From Sesamum alatum (Eukaryota; Streptophyta; Magnoliopsida; Lamiales; Pedaliaceae), in assembly GCA_034509735.1 (NCBI GenBank), contig JACGWO010000003.1, positions 12,400,001-12,464,000 of the forward strand: a stretch of 64,000 bases of DNA, given 5' to 3'. A program made the position numbers and the translations under genes. The notes beneath the pieces were generated by a model. It worked only from the letters and a program-made list of their open reading frames with translations. It had not been told where the DNA came from and did no database searches. Shown here one piece after another: positions 12,175 to 23,848 of this stretch (the first letter of the stretch is position 1; each line of letters opens with the position of its first letter).

Positions 12175-13463
12175 ATGTCTAAGAACCCGTTATCAACCGT
12201 ACTTGAGACGAACAAATTTAATGAAATAAATTACAACGACTGGTTCCGCAATCTAAGGATAGTCCTCAATTATGAGAACCAAGGCTATGTCATGGACAAG
12301 CCGTTTTCTCGGACTTTGCCGGAAGGATCCACGCCCGAAGAACGTGAGACGTTCGAGACTTGGCATCAGGATAAACGGAAAGTCCGTAGCATCATACAAG
12401 CATCTATGACTAATGAGATGCAAAAGTAGTATGAGAGGCTAGCCGACGTTCCTTCCATACGCCTGAAGGATTGCTATGCAGTCCTGGACCGGCATACTAG
12501 GTGTGTCGTGACGAAGGCGTTCTTTGGAACTAAAATGATCGAAGGATCCTCTATACATGAGCATGGGTCAAGATGCTTACCTTACTGGAAAAGCTCGAAG
12601 ACCTCAAAGCAGGGCTCAATAACGAGAAGCACATTGATGTGATCCTTCAGTCGCTCGCACCCTCCTTTGACCAATTCATTGTTAACTACAACATGAATGC
12701 TCTTGAGAAGAGTATCCATGAGTTGATCACTATGTTGGTGCAATATGACGCAACTACCAAAATGTCTGCGCCATCGGTATTGTTTGGAGAGGCTTCAACT
12801 TCCAAGATGAAAAGCAAGGGTGTCGGACGTTGGAAAAGGAAGAAGGGAAAGGGAAAGGCTGTCAGAGTCGCTACCAATGCTAGGAGCGTTCTCGTTGCCA
12901 AAGTGGGGAAAGGCAAAGGGAAAAGGAAGGTTGACTCGAAGCAACAGTCTAGGGCAAATGACATATGTATTCTTTGCCGTGAGAAAGGGCATTGGAAGAG
13001 GGATTGCCCCAAACTCCTTTCCAAGCGAGGTATGTTTGTGATTGAAGTTAATATGGTCTCTAACTCTGCTTCTTGGGTAATAGATACCGGCTGTGGAGCT
13101 CACATTTGCAACGACTTGCAGGTGTTGAAAAGAAGCAAAAAACTGAGTAGCGGCGATATAATCCTGAAGTTTGGCAATGGCCAGGCCGTTGCTCCAGAAG
13201 CAGTAGGAACCGCCACCTTAGTAGTTAGTGATCGTATTAGAATAGATTTAGAGGACGTTTATTATGTACCTAGCATGATCAAAAATATCATTTCTATTCC
13301 ATTGTTAGACAATAGTGGTTATGAGTTTTTGATCAATAAAAATTGCTTTTATTTGATGAAGGGTGGATTTGCTCATCTACTTGGTACACTTAATAAACGG
13401 ACTCTATATCCTGCAACAATCGAATTTTATTATGAATGCTCAACACAAACAAAAAATAGATAA
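12175..13463 (+). pseudogene. Gag-protease of copia element C (broken)
   Basis: Starts MSKNPLSTVLETNKFN, the start also seen in element D, with the copia Gag signature WFRNLRIVLNYENQGYV. A stop at 12427-12429 and a frame change interrupt it before it resumes near 12573. The second part has a Lys-rich stretch, a complete zinc knuckle CILCREKGHWKRDC (CX2CX4HX4C, about 12969-13010) and a protease site VIDTGCGAHIC (about 13078) with DTG intact. It ends at a stop at 13461. Gag would form the particle and the protease would cut the polyprotein. Copia lineage is not assigned. Confidence 0.85.
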
Positions 13464-13957
13464 TGATGGGACGCACAACTGTGGCATGCAAGGCTAGGTC
13501 ACATCTCTCAAGAAAGGATGAAGAATTGGTAGACTCAAAGAAGCTAGAGGTTGGGGACTTGAGCGATCTAACCAACTTGTGAATTCTGCTTTAAAGGGAA
13601 AATGAGCAAGAGGCCCATTGTAGGTCAAAACAGGCCTGCCACAGGTCTATACAGACCTGTGTGGACCACTAAGGACACAAGCCAAAGGTGGTTTCTCCTA
13701 CTTCATAACCTTCATCGATGATCACTTACGGTACGGTTATGTTTACCTAATGAGGTACAAAGTCAAAAGCTCTTGAGAGGTTTAAAGACTTTAGACTTGC
13801 AGTTGAGAACCAAACCGAGTGCAAAATTAATGTCCTAAGGTCAAACTGAGGCGACAAGTATCATAGTAACGAGTTCCTCGATTATCTAAAAGAAGACGGT
13901 ATAGTCTATAAATGGACACCTCCGAGGACACTGCAGTTAAACGACGTCTCTGAAAGG
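13464..13957 (+). pseudogene. Integrase N-terminal part of copia element C
   Basis: Follows the protease and shows, across several frames, the pre-integrase motif HARLGHISQERMKNW (about 13480-13525), CEFCFKGKMSKRPIVGQ (about 13578), and a TFIDDHLRYGYVYLMRY-like stretch near 13710-13760 that marks the integrase core. Stops and shifts are frequent. It breaks at a WTPPRTLQLNDVSE-like stretch, where the solo LTR at 13958 is inserted. The reading resumes at 17801. Confidence 0.75.
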
Positions 13958-16900
13958 TGTTAGAATAGGTGACCAGAAAGCCAATTGGATTGGAGGTTTG
14001 GGTATTATTTAGAAATCTTTATTGAAGTAATATTGACTTGATGAATATAGTAAGTATTCATCTGTGGCACTATGTGTTTGTTGTGCTTACTAATTATGTT
14101 AAACGGCGTTTTAACGTCAGAGCAAATGCCCACAGACCAATTGGATAACCCATGTAGTTGGGTTGTGCATGAAAGGAATTGTGGATCGTCCCGGGAAAAG
14201 CCGAATGCGGAAACGCGGTAAAATTAAAAATAAATGCAGAATTTAAACATGCTTTAAATTCAAGAACACGTTTCAAAGGGTGTGCCTTTGAAATTCCCGG
14301 GTGTTCGGTGTATCTCATGAATAATAAAACATAAAAGAATCATGGAGGCCATAGGTTGAAAATTAAAAGGGACCGAAAATCATAAACGAGACCTACTGTT
14401 GTCGTTTTCGTCTTCAACGGCTACACGCGTGTTCCCCGTTTTGCACCAAGATCTCGTTCTTGAGACCCTCCAAATCGTGACCACGATCCACCCACGTATC
14501 TTGCACGTCGTGCTAGCAACGAACAAGTTTATATTTTGGAGTGGATGAATCAACGACACGTTATGAATTAACGGTATTGATTCATCAAGTTCTAATGTTC
14601 CAAGAACAAGAGAACAAAGAAAATAATTTTCTTTGGAGTGTGTGAGAGAGAGAGGGCGGACGAGATAGAGGGAGAGAGAGCCGAGTTGTGTGTGTGTGTT
14701 GTGTGTGTTGGAATTTCATCATCCTTCAACTTGTAGGATGCTAGGGGTTTATATAGAAGAGGAGTTTAATCCTCTTTAAACTCCTCTTTTAAAACTCTAA
14801 TTTGACTAGGATTTTTGACCTAGTCAAAGTCCTAGTCAAAGTAGTGTTTTGACCTAGTCAAAACAATCCTAGCCATCCATCTCTCCCATTGATCTCAACC
14901 GTTGATTTAATTTAATTTAATGGAATATTTAAAACCTATTTAAATATTTCCAAGAGGCTAAAATAAATATAAATTTATTTAAGCCCATTAAATAAATCCT
15001 TTGATAAATCTAATTTATCAATTTAATTCCTTATATCTAATAAAAGGATTATTTCTCCAAAAAAATGGAGGACCCGATTAAATCCAATTTAATCATTCCT
15101 TCACTCCAATATTTAATTCCTAAATATCTAAATGTGTGTGGATAGTGTGTGACTCTTTAGGTTCACCTTCAGCTAGACTTGGTCGGATTCCTAGAATCCT
15201 TCCGTTACCATGGTGGCCATCTAGCAACGGTCCATGGCACTAGAGACTAGGTGAAATATTCAGGGATGAACATTTAGGCTCTAACAGTACACTTGTCCTT
15301 CTGTCTTCGTCTCATCACTTAGAGTCTAGGGCACGGAAAATGCAGGTACCCATTTTGGACCTAAGTGTTGGTCTGTCCTCACTAAACGCCGCAAGGGAAT
15401 CCTTCCCTTCTGTTCAGTCACTTGGCCACAGTTTTAGGGGACAAGACCTAGAGTATATATGAGACTCAACTGCCAAAACCTATTGACAGGAGACAGATCC
15501 TTTCTTGGAAACTACTGTCACTTTGCACACCAGAACTGCACTAGACATGGCTTATGACTACCAAAGAGAATTCTGGCAATCTCTCACCATACCTAAGATA
15601 CAGCCCTGATGTACAGGTAAACTCAGCAATTCCTCAAGTCAAAGGACTTGACCTGTACCGTTGGAACCGGGAATACACGTCATACCTTGCTGACCATACT
15701 CAAGGTCCTCCGTAAGACGGTTCCCGCGAGTCACCTCAGTCAGCTGCGTCCTAGCATGCTAACCCACTAACACTGCTTAGACGACCCTCGTCACCCGTCG
15801 ATGAAACACGACAGCAGGTGCTTAGTGCAAGTCTCAAATGGAATCCCGGTACCCATTTTCGGGATTCCTTGACTTGGAGATTTCCGACTGATTCGGGAAG
15901 ACTGATTCCATGGACCTACCTCCAAGCGTGTCCCAGTCCCCGAAATTGATTCTCAGTCCGTGGGCTTTGTTTGCGTAGTGAACAGATATAGAAAACAGAT
16001 ATAAGTGAACACAAACAAAGTAATGCCAAATGAAATTCACTTCTTTATTCATTAATGATTCATCAAACACCTATAATTGTCTAGACATAGGTTACATATA
16101 CCCGCCAAAGTTGGCTTACATGGTCACCTATTCTAACAGCGCATTGGATGGCAGCTATAAAACCAACTTCTGAGGGTTGGTCTGGAATGTTCCAAGTCGA
16201 GGACCTCGAGACAGCGCATCGAGGTTCCTATAGAGACTTGCACTAACAATTGCATTCATTGGATGGGGTTGTGTTTCATCAACGATAGACGTTGGATGTC
16301 TATGTAATATTAGTGGGTTAGTTGACAAGGGTGTTAGCTGACTGAACTGACTCGCGGGAATCATCATATGGAAGCCTTGGAGGCTTGGTCGGTATGACTG
16401 AAATTCCCGGCTCCGATAGTACGAGATTAGTCCTCGGACTTGAGAATTATGGCAGTCGCATGCATATGATGGCTGTATCTAGGATCCGACAAGAGATGTC
16501 CGTATCTGAGATACGTTCATTATAAGCCTTATCCAGTGTAGTCGGAATATGTATTGAGGACAGTGGATTCCAAGATAGGATCTGTCACCTGTTAGTATAT
16601 GACGGTCGAGTCTCCTATGCGCTCTGAGATGGTTTAACCTCTTTAAGTCTGTGGCCACAGCGATTGGTCGAGTAGGGAATGGTATTTTACGTCGATCAAT
16701 AGAGCAAACGTGTCTCGAGTTATTGAGCATAGTTATTTAGTCCAAGATGGAACCGACGCCCGATTCCATGCCCTAAACTTAGACCGGAAGACGGATGATG
16801 GGAGGACCGTACTCATATGAAAACTCGGGAGCCTAAATGTTCACGCCAACATTCACCTAGTCTCTAGTGCCATGGACCGTTGCTAGACGGCCACCCATGG

Positions 16901-17795
16901 TAACGGGCGTTTTTTCGATTAATGGTTAATTGGAAAATAGTTAATTAAATTAGATTTAATTGACCAAATGTGTTAGACACAAGCCCAAGTCTAGCTGAGG
17001 GTGAACCTAAAGAGTCACACACAAATCACTATGGAATTGGTAGAATTAATTCGGAATTAATTCTAAAAGAAGCGAATTAATTTAATTGGATTAAATTAAT
17101 TCAAGAAGAAAAATAAATGATTGGATCATTTATTGGGAAATCCATTTGATGGAATTTCCAAGAATTAATTAATTGGATTAGTTAATTTTTGGACTTAGAA
17201 CCTATAAATTAATTGTATTAATTTATCGGGTTTGGATTAATTAATTGATTGGATCAATTAATTAGAGTTGGGACTTATGTTTATTTAATTGGATTAAATA
17301 AACTTATGGGCTTCAATTGAATTGAGATTAATTGGATTAATTAATGCCCAATGGACTTTGTTTGGACTTAATTTAATTAGATTAAATAAAAGTCCAAGAC
17401 TAGCAGTTCTAGTCCATGGAAAAATGCAATTTATAGCAAGTGAAGGAGGAATTAGGAATAGATTAGAGAACTATTCTATAGTGTGGTGTGGACAAATTAG
17501 GAATTCTAATTTGGATCCTCAAGTGAATGGAAGGAGAAATGGGAAAGAGAACAACGCATGTACCAGTTCTACGCGTTATGATCAAATATTGGTTTTCTTT
17601 ACGTTTTCATGTATTTTTGTTCATATTTTTTAGCCACATGTCCAACATTCTTCTACTCTTTTAATTTATGCTTTGACATACACCGAACTCCTGGGAACTT
17701 CAAAGGGAACACCCCTTTGAACCCGTTTTAAATTATGTTCTAAATTCACACTTTTACGCTTCCGTTGCATTCCCGGGCCGTAGCTGATTCTTTCT
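13958..17795 (+). mobile_element. Solo LTR (LTR-B type) in the integrase of element C, itself interrupted
   Basis: Starts TGTTAGAATAGGTGACCAG at 13958 and ends near 17795 after TTGCATTCCCGGGCCG. Flanks AAAGG (13953-13957) and AAATG (17796-17800) match at four of five positions; the right end is certain only to a base or two. Without the LTR-A inside (14170-16138) it is about 1.87 kb. The integrase reading stops at its left edge and resumes at its right edge, which supports the boundaries. No internal coding sequence. Confidence 0.75.
14170..16138 (-). mobile_element. Solo LTR-A nested in the solo LTR at 13958-17795
   Basis: A 1969-bp LTR-A, reverse orientation: TGAAAGGAATTGTGGATCG...GGTCACCTATTCTAACA. 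Flanks are GTGCA (14165-14169) and GCGCA (16139-16143), differing by one transition. Joining them restores GTTGTGCATTGGATGGCAG, the counterpart of GGCCACGCATTGGATGGTGG in the sister LTR near 6190. This is the fifth nesting level: CACTA, D, C, LTR-B, LTR-A. Confidence 0.9.
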
Positions 17796-17800
17796 AAATG

Positions 17801-18275
17801 AGGAATCGAACCTGGTAGACATGGTCTGATCCATTATAAGTTTTACCGAACTGCCCCTGTCTTTCTGAGGCTACGCACTGGAAACAGCAACCAAGTTGCT
17901 ATACTTAGCACTGACCAGTGTCGTGACCCAAACACCATATGAGATATGGCACGGCAAGCCTGCTTCCTACAAATACTTGAGAGTGTGGGGTAGCCCTGCA
18001 TACGTCAAGAGGTTAGTGAGAGACAAGTTAGGATCAAGGTCTAGCTTGTGCAGGTTCATTAGATATCCTAAAGAAACTACATGTTATTATTTCTATGACC
18101 TCTCCGAACAAAAGTCTTTGTTTCGAAAGAATGCAGTGATTTTGAAAAAAGGTTTTCCAACGGGTGTCGAACGTGATGAACTGCACCTTGAGGAATCAAG
18201 TGAGACGAATCAGTCATCAGCGCCAGAAGTGCGGATACCTCACATAGAGGTTTTAGGATAAGTACCCAGCGGGTC
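17801..18275 (+). pseudogene. Integrase C-terminal part of copia element C
   Basis: Resumes the integrase after the nested LTRs. Past a degenerate stretch, an open reading from 17896 carries QTPYEIWHGKPASYKYLRVW, the usual copia integrase C-terminal signature, followed by GSPAYVKRL and a CRFIRYPKETTCYYFYD stretch. A stop falls near 18261. The linker to RT (18276-18497) continues in other frames, including a PRPPMRYGFLGMTG-like segment near 18420-18460. Confidence 0.8.
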
Positions 18276-18497
18276 AAGCCACCTCGCGACGATCAACATG
18301 CCAGGCATGTTGAACAACCTCACGAGGAGCCAACCACGGTACCTGAACGGTCAGCTCTTGTCATGTCTGCGCCCGCAGTCACCACTGACATTCCACTCTT
18401 TCGTAGGTTAGCTAGAGTGCCTCGCCCTCCCATGAGGTATGGCTTCCTAGGCATGACAGGTCAATTGGACAAGGATCCCAAGACATAGGGGGACACG

Positions 18498-19158
18498 ATG
18501 CTTGATATCGACTCGGGAAAGTGGCTTGAAGCTATGAAAGCCGAAATGGACTCCATGAGCACAAACCAAGTATGGACACTTCTAGACCCACCCAAAGGCG
18601 TTAAACCAGTTGGGTGCAAATGGGTCTATAAGCGTAAACTTGGCGTTGATGGTGAAGTTACCACCTTCAAGGCTAGGCTAGTGGCGAAAGGTTACACTCA
18701 ACGACCCGAGGTCGACTTTGTGGATACCTATTCGCCAGTAGCCATGGCTAAGTCCATGTGAATCCTGTCTGCCATAGCTGCATGCTATGACTATGAAATA
18801 TGGCAGATGGACGTGAAAATGACATTTCTCAACGGTTTCGCTGAGGAAGAGATCTATATGGATTAGTCGGAGGGATTCACTGTTGTTGGAGAAGAGAAGA
18901 AAGTCTGTCATCTCCAAAGGTCCATCTATGGCCTCAAATAAGCATCCCGTACTTGGAACATTCGCTTTGATGAAGTCATACAAGGATATGATTTTTATCA
19001 AAAATGAATATGACCCTTGTGTGTACAAGAAGGTCAGTGGGAGCTCTATAGTGTTCCTAGTGCTTTATGTGGACAACATTCTGCTCATTGGAATGATGTT
19101 AGAATGTTTAAGTGACACAAAAGTATGGTTGTCCACGCAATTTTTCATAAGTATTTAG
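18498..19158 (+). pseudogene. Reverse transcriptase of copia element C (broken)
   Basis: Copia RT beginning KWLEAMKAEMDSMSTNQVW, then VGCKWVYKRKLG and TTFKARLVAKGYTQ. A stop follows PVAMAKSM at 18759-18761, and further stops occur near 18864 and 18940. The later part has WQMDVKMTFLNGF and the active-site region LYVDNILLIG at about 19063-19092. The invariant YVDD is YVDN (AAC at 19075-19077), so one catalytic Asp is lost. Confidence 0.85.
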
Positions 19159-19994
19159 GTGAATCTTCCTACATTCTAGGCATCCAGATCGTCAGGGACC
19201 GATCTAAGAGAATGTTAGGACTAACCCAAAACTCGTATGTGGAGAAAATCCTGAAAAGATTTAACATGACTGATTAGGAGCTTGAAGGGATGAAAGGCAT
19301 CCCCTATGCTTTATCCGTGGACAGCATCCAATACGTCGTCTACTGCACAAGGCCTGACATCACTTACGCCCTGAGTGTAACTAGTAGATATCAGTCTTGT
19401 GTAGGCGAGACGCATTGGAGTGCAGTCAAGAGCATCCTTAAGTACCTAAGAAGGACTAAGGATATGTTGTTGGTCTATGGTAATGGAGAATTGATTATGG
19501 AAGGTTTTAGGTACACTAGCTTCCAGATGGACGACGACGATGCCAAGTCTCAGTCGGGCTAGTGTTCAAACTCAATGTTGGTGTGGTAGCATGGAAACGT
19601 TCCAAGCAAGAAAACACAGCTGATTCAACCACTGAGGCCGAATACATAGAAGCTTCAAAAGCTACCAAAGAAGCGGTTTGGATGAGAAATTACATCCAAG
19701 GGTTGGGTGTGGTGCCTAACATTGCCGAGCTCGTGGTTATATTTTGTGATAACAACAGATTAATATCGCAAGCAAAGTACCGAGATCCCATCACCGATCC
19801 AAGCATATTCTTAGACGCTACCACTTTTTGAGGGAAATGGTAGGAAGAGGTGATGTTTGGATGGATCGAGTTAGCTCATCAGACAACACAGCAGATCCGT
19901 TGATAAAGCCTATGTCACAAATTGCTCATACACAACATCTTGAGAAGATAGGGATTAAGCATATGGGCGATTGGCTTTAGGTCAAGTGGGAGAT
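19159..19994 (+). pseudogene. RT end and RNase H of copia element C, with polypurine tract
   Basis: Contains YALSVTSRYQSCVGETHWSA (19366-19425), the RNase H region SFQMDDDDAKSQSG, VAWKRSKQENTADSTTEAEY (19586-19648), and a final stretch ending AHTQHLEKIGIKHMGDWL before a stop at 19978-19980. Stops at 19560 and 19829 break it. The purine-rich AAGTGGGAGAT at 19984-19994 directly before the 3' LTR is the polypurine tract that would prime plus-strand DNA. Confidence 0.8.
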
Positions 19995-21997
19995 TGTTAG
20001 AATAGGTGACCGTGAAGCCAATCTGATTGGGCTTATGTAGCCTATGTCTGAACAGTTTCGGTGTTTTAGTATTTATCATGAATAAGAAAGTGATATTCAT
20101 TTGGCTTAAGACTTTTTTTGTGTTCACTTACTGCTTTATATTAACTATTCACTGTACAAGCAAAGCCCACAAACCAAAACAACATTCCAAGAAACTGGAA
20201 CTGCGCAGTGGATGGCAGTTCATGAAATAAGTTTCTTTGGATCGGTCTGAAATACTCCAAGTCAAGGAATCTCGAGATAGGGTATCGAGAATCCGTTTAA
20301 GACTTGCACTAAGCAATTGCAGTCGAGTTTCATCGACAAGTGACGAGGCTCATCCATGCAATGTTCGTGGGTCAGCCAACTAGATGCCAACTGACTGAGG
20401 TGACTCGTGGGAACCGTCATATGGAAGACCTTGAGTAGGAACAGTCGGTATGACTTGTATTCCTGGTTCCAACATTACGGATTTGAACCTAAGACTCGAG
20501 GGACTACTGAGATCACCTACACGCCTACCTGTATCTTGAATTTGGCAAGAGGCTACCAAGTCAAGTGACTCGGTTGTCATAAGCCCTATCTAGTGCAGTT
20601 AAAGATGTGTAGTATGGACAGTAGGTCCTAAGAGAGGATCCATCTTCTGTCAAAAGGGTTGACAGTAATGTCTCCTTTACTCCTAGAATCATCCCTAATA
20701 AATCTGTGGCCACAGTGACTGAACAATAGGATAGGATCCCTGTGACGTTTATTGTCGACGAGCCAAGGCTTAAGTCAAGAATGGGTACCAACATCCTAAA
20801 GATTCATACCTTAGACTATAGCTGTGAGATGGTATATGGAAGGATAAACGTATTGGAGAGCCTAAATGTTCACGCCATAAATATTCACCTAGTCTCTAGT
20901 ACCATGGAGCGTTGCTATACGGCCACCCATGGTGACAGACGAATACCCTTCATGAGATGATTGGAGATTCGGCCAAGTCTAGCTGAGGGTGAACCTAAAG
21001 AGTCACACACAATCCGCCGTTGACAAAGGATTTAATTTAGAATTAATCTTGGGAGGTTGAACAATTTAATTAGATCAAATTGGTTCCCCTTTTTTCTTGG
21101 ATTGTTGATTCCTTTAATTAGATTAAATGGAACTAACTAATAAATTGGATTTATTGGAAATGAGGAAATGAGCTTAAAATAAATAAGTATTAATTATTTA
21201 AAGCTCTATGGTTTATTTAAATAGGATTTAAATATTCGATAAATAATCCATCAAGGTGCTGGATGGACGAGATTGAACTAGAGAGATCAAGAGCCTAGAT
21301 TAGTTTGACTAATCTAAAGTCTAGTTTGAGTAGGATTTGACTAGGTCAAAATCCTAGTCAAAGTATGCTTCTTTAAATTGGAGTTTGAAGAGGAATAGGA
21401 TTCCACTTCTATAAATACTCCTAGAAGCACACATTAGATGGATGATCAACTTGTGAGCGCGCGCGCACACACACACACACACACAAAAAGCGGCTGTGTC
21501 TCTCTCTCACTCGTCCCCTTCCCCTTTTCCTCCAAGAAAGTTCCAAGTTCCTTGTTTAATACAAGTGGACTTTTAGACGGATTGATCACATTAATTAATA
21601 ACGTTTGGTCGGTTCATCCTCCCAAAATATACACTTGGTCTTTTGCTAGCATGGGGATCAAAGAACCGGTAGGGTTGCGTGGACGATTTAGAGAATTCCT
21701 ATTATTGGGATCTTGGTGGAAAAACGTGGAACAACACGCGTAGCGGTACAAAGACAAAACTACAACCGGGTAGATTCTTTAATTGTGTTTTTCATTTCAA
21801 CCCTATGCCACCATGATAATTGCATGTTTAGTTTAATCATGAGATATACCGAACACTCGGGAGGTTCAAGGGAATACCCCTTGAACGTGTGTTTACGTTT
21901 CTGTACAAAGCATGCTTAATTTCATGATTTTTATTTTATATCGCGCTTCTGCATTCACGCTCCTCCCAGGACGATCCACACGCTACATTGCATTTCA
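19995..21997 (+). mobile_element. 3' LTR of copia element C
   Basis: A 2003-bp LTR, TGTTAGAATAGGTGACCG...CATTGCATTTCA, preceded by the polypurine tract and followed by GACTC, the target duplication of C. An AC/GC dinucleotide run at about 21457-21484 is absent from the 5' LTR and accounts for much of the length difference. Confidence 0.88.
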
Positions 21998-22002
21998 GAC
22001 TC

Positions 22003-22324
22003 TTGGTGCAAGACTCTATAGAACTCTCGATGCCCTGTCTCGAGGTCCTCGACTTGGAACGTTTCAGACCCAACCCTTTATCAGTTGGTTTTATAACCAC
22101 CATCCAATGCATGGCCCAACTGCAAGAGTTGTTAATCGTGGTCTATGGGTTTTGCTGTGAAATATGTAGAACGATATTTAACATATGCAAAATGAGCACA
22201 ACAAAGATAACACCAATGGTAATGAACACTCATTTTGTTCATTACATAATATTATATTACATCAAGTTGTTAAATAGATTACAAAATGCCAAACCTATTG
22301 GCTTTCTGGTCATCAATTATAACA
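22003..22324 (-). mobile_element. 3' LTR of copia element D, segment 3
   Basis: The last piece of D's 3' LTR, continuing from 8709. TTGGTGCAAGACTCTATAG corresponds to TTGGTGCAAGTCTCTATAGG near 33858 in the 5' LTR. It ends GGTCATCAATTATAACA at 22324, read from the other strand as TGTTATAATTGATGACC, next to the polypurine tract. Confidence 0.85.
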
Positions 22325-23848
22325 ATCTCCTACTTGACCTAAAGCTAATCATCCATTGACCTCAAACCAATCTTATCCAGATGCTGAGTATGGGCAATTT
22401 GCGAAACCAACTTAGTAAGTGGATCTGCTATGTTTCCTGTCAAGCTAATTCGGTCTATCCGAACATCACCTATGCTAACCATCTCTATGAGGCGATTGTA
22501 GCGTCTACGAATATGCTTTGATTGGTGATGAGATTTCAATTCCTTTTCTTGTGCTATCGATCCGTTGTTACTGCAGAAGATAACTACTAGCTCAGCAATG
22601 CTAAGCACTACACACACAACTCTTAGATGTAGTTCTTCGTCCAAACCGCTTCCTCAGCAGCTTCCGAAGCTGCTATGTATTCAAACTCTGTTGTGGAGTC
22701 CGCTGTGGTAGCCTGCTTGGAATTCTTCCAAGCAACAACTTAGTCTGAACATGAAACCAGACTGAGACTTGGCATCGTCATCGTCTGGTTGGAAGCTAGC
22801 GCCGTTGTAGCCTTCCAGTATCAATTCTCTACGACTGTAGATCATGAACATGTCCTCAGTCCTTTTCAGGAATATAAGGATGGTCTTGACCTCTCTCTAG
22901 TGTGCCTCTCCGGCACATGCCTGATATCGACTTGTCACGCTCAAAGCGAAAGCCACATCAGGTCTAGTGCACTGGATAACGTACTGAATGTTGCTACGGC
23001 TGAAGCATAGGCGATGTCCGACATCCGCTTAAGCTCCTCATCAGTCTTAGAAGACTGCTTCTTGGATATCTTAACTCCATTCCTAACATCCTTCTTGATC
23101 TATCCCTGTAGATCTTGACACCAAGGATGTAGGATGTCTCGCCCATATCCTTCATGAAAAATTGTGTTGACAACCAAGCTTTAGTGGTTCCCAACATCTT
23201 AGCCATCATTCCCAATGAGCAAGATGTCATCCACGTAAACCACTAGGAATGCAATTGAGCTCCCACTAATCTTTTTGTATACACAATGATTGGACTCGTT
23301 CTTGATGAAATCATATCCCCGTATGAATTCATCAAAACGTATGTTCCAGCTTTGGGAAGCTTGCTTGAGGGCATAGATGGACCTTTGGAGACGACAAACA
23401 TTTTGCTCTTCTCCACCAGATGTGAAACCTTACGGTTGATCCATCTAGATCTGTTCCTCTATGAAACCGTTGAGGAAGGCGGTTTTCACGTCCATCTGCC
23501 ATATTTCATAGTCATACCATGCTGCTATGGCAAGCAGTACCCGAATAGACATAGCCATTGTTACGGGCAAGTAGGTTTCCTCAAAGTCGACCCTGGGTCG
23601 TTAAACCTAACCCTTCGCCACAAGACTGACTTTGAAGGTTGTAACCTCCCCCTCCGCTCCAAGCTTATGTTTGTAGACCCATTTACACCCTATGGGTTTT
23701 ACTCCTTTGGGTAGGTCTACTAGGGCCTAAACCTAGTTTGCACCTATCGAGTCCATTTCGGATTTCATGGCCTCAAGCCACTTATCCGAGTCGATGTTCG
23801 ACATCGCTTCTCCGTATGTCTTTGGATCATTGTCCAATTGACTGGTCA
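22325..23848 (-). pseudogene. RT-RNase H of copia element D (broken), with polypurine tract
   Basis: Read leftward from 23848: DKWLEAMKSEMDS near 23770, GCKWVYKHKLG near 23680, WQMDVKTAFLNGF near 23490, SIYALKQASQSWNIRFD near 23350, and the active site VVYVDDILLIG at about 23210-23243 with both Asp kept (codons at 23226-23237). Several stops and shifts follow. The RNase H part shows SFQPDDDDAKSQSG (about 22750-22800) and, in 22345-22644, IADPLTKLVSQIAHTQHLDK. The minus-strand AGGTCAAGTAGGAGAT (22325-22340) is the polypurine tract. Confidence 0.85.

Larger units (their letters stand above)
8710..21997 (+). mobile_element. Copia element C, full length, inactive
   Basis: A plus-strand Ty1/copia element flanked by GACTC on both sides (8705-8709, 21998-22002). 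It has a 5' LTR (8710-10684), leader, gag-protease (12175-13463), broken integrase (13464-13957 and 17801-18275), RT (18498-19158), RNase H (19290-19980), polypurine tract and 3' LTR (19995-21997). A solo LTR containing a second solo LTR interrupts the integrase. Stops and frameshifts occur throughout, the primer site is missing and the RT catalytic motif is mutated, so it cannot move on its own. Confidence 0.9.
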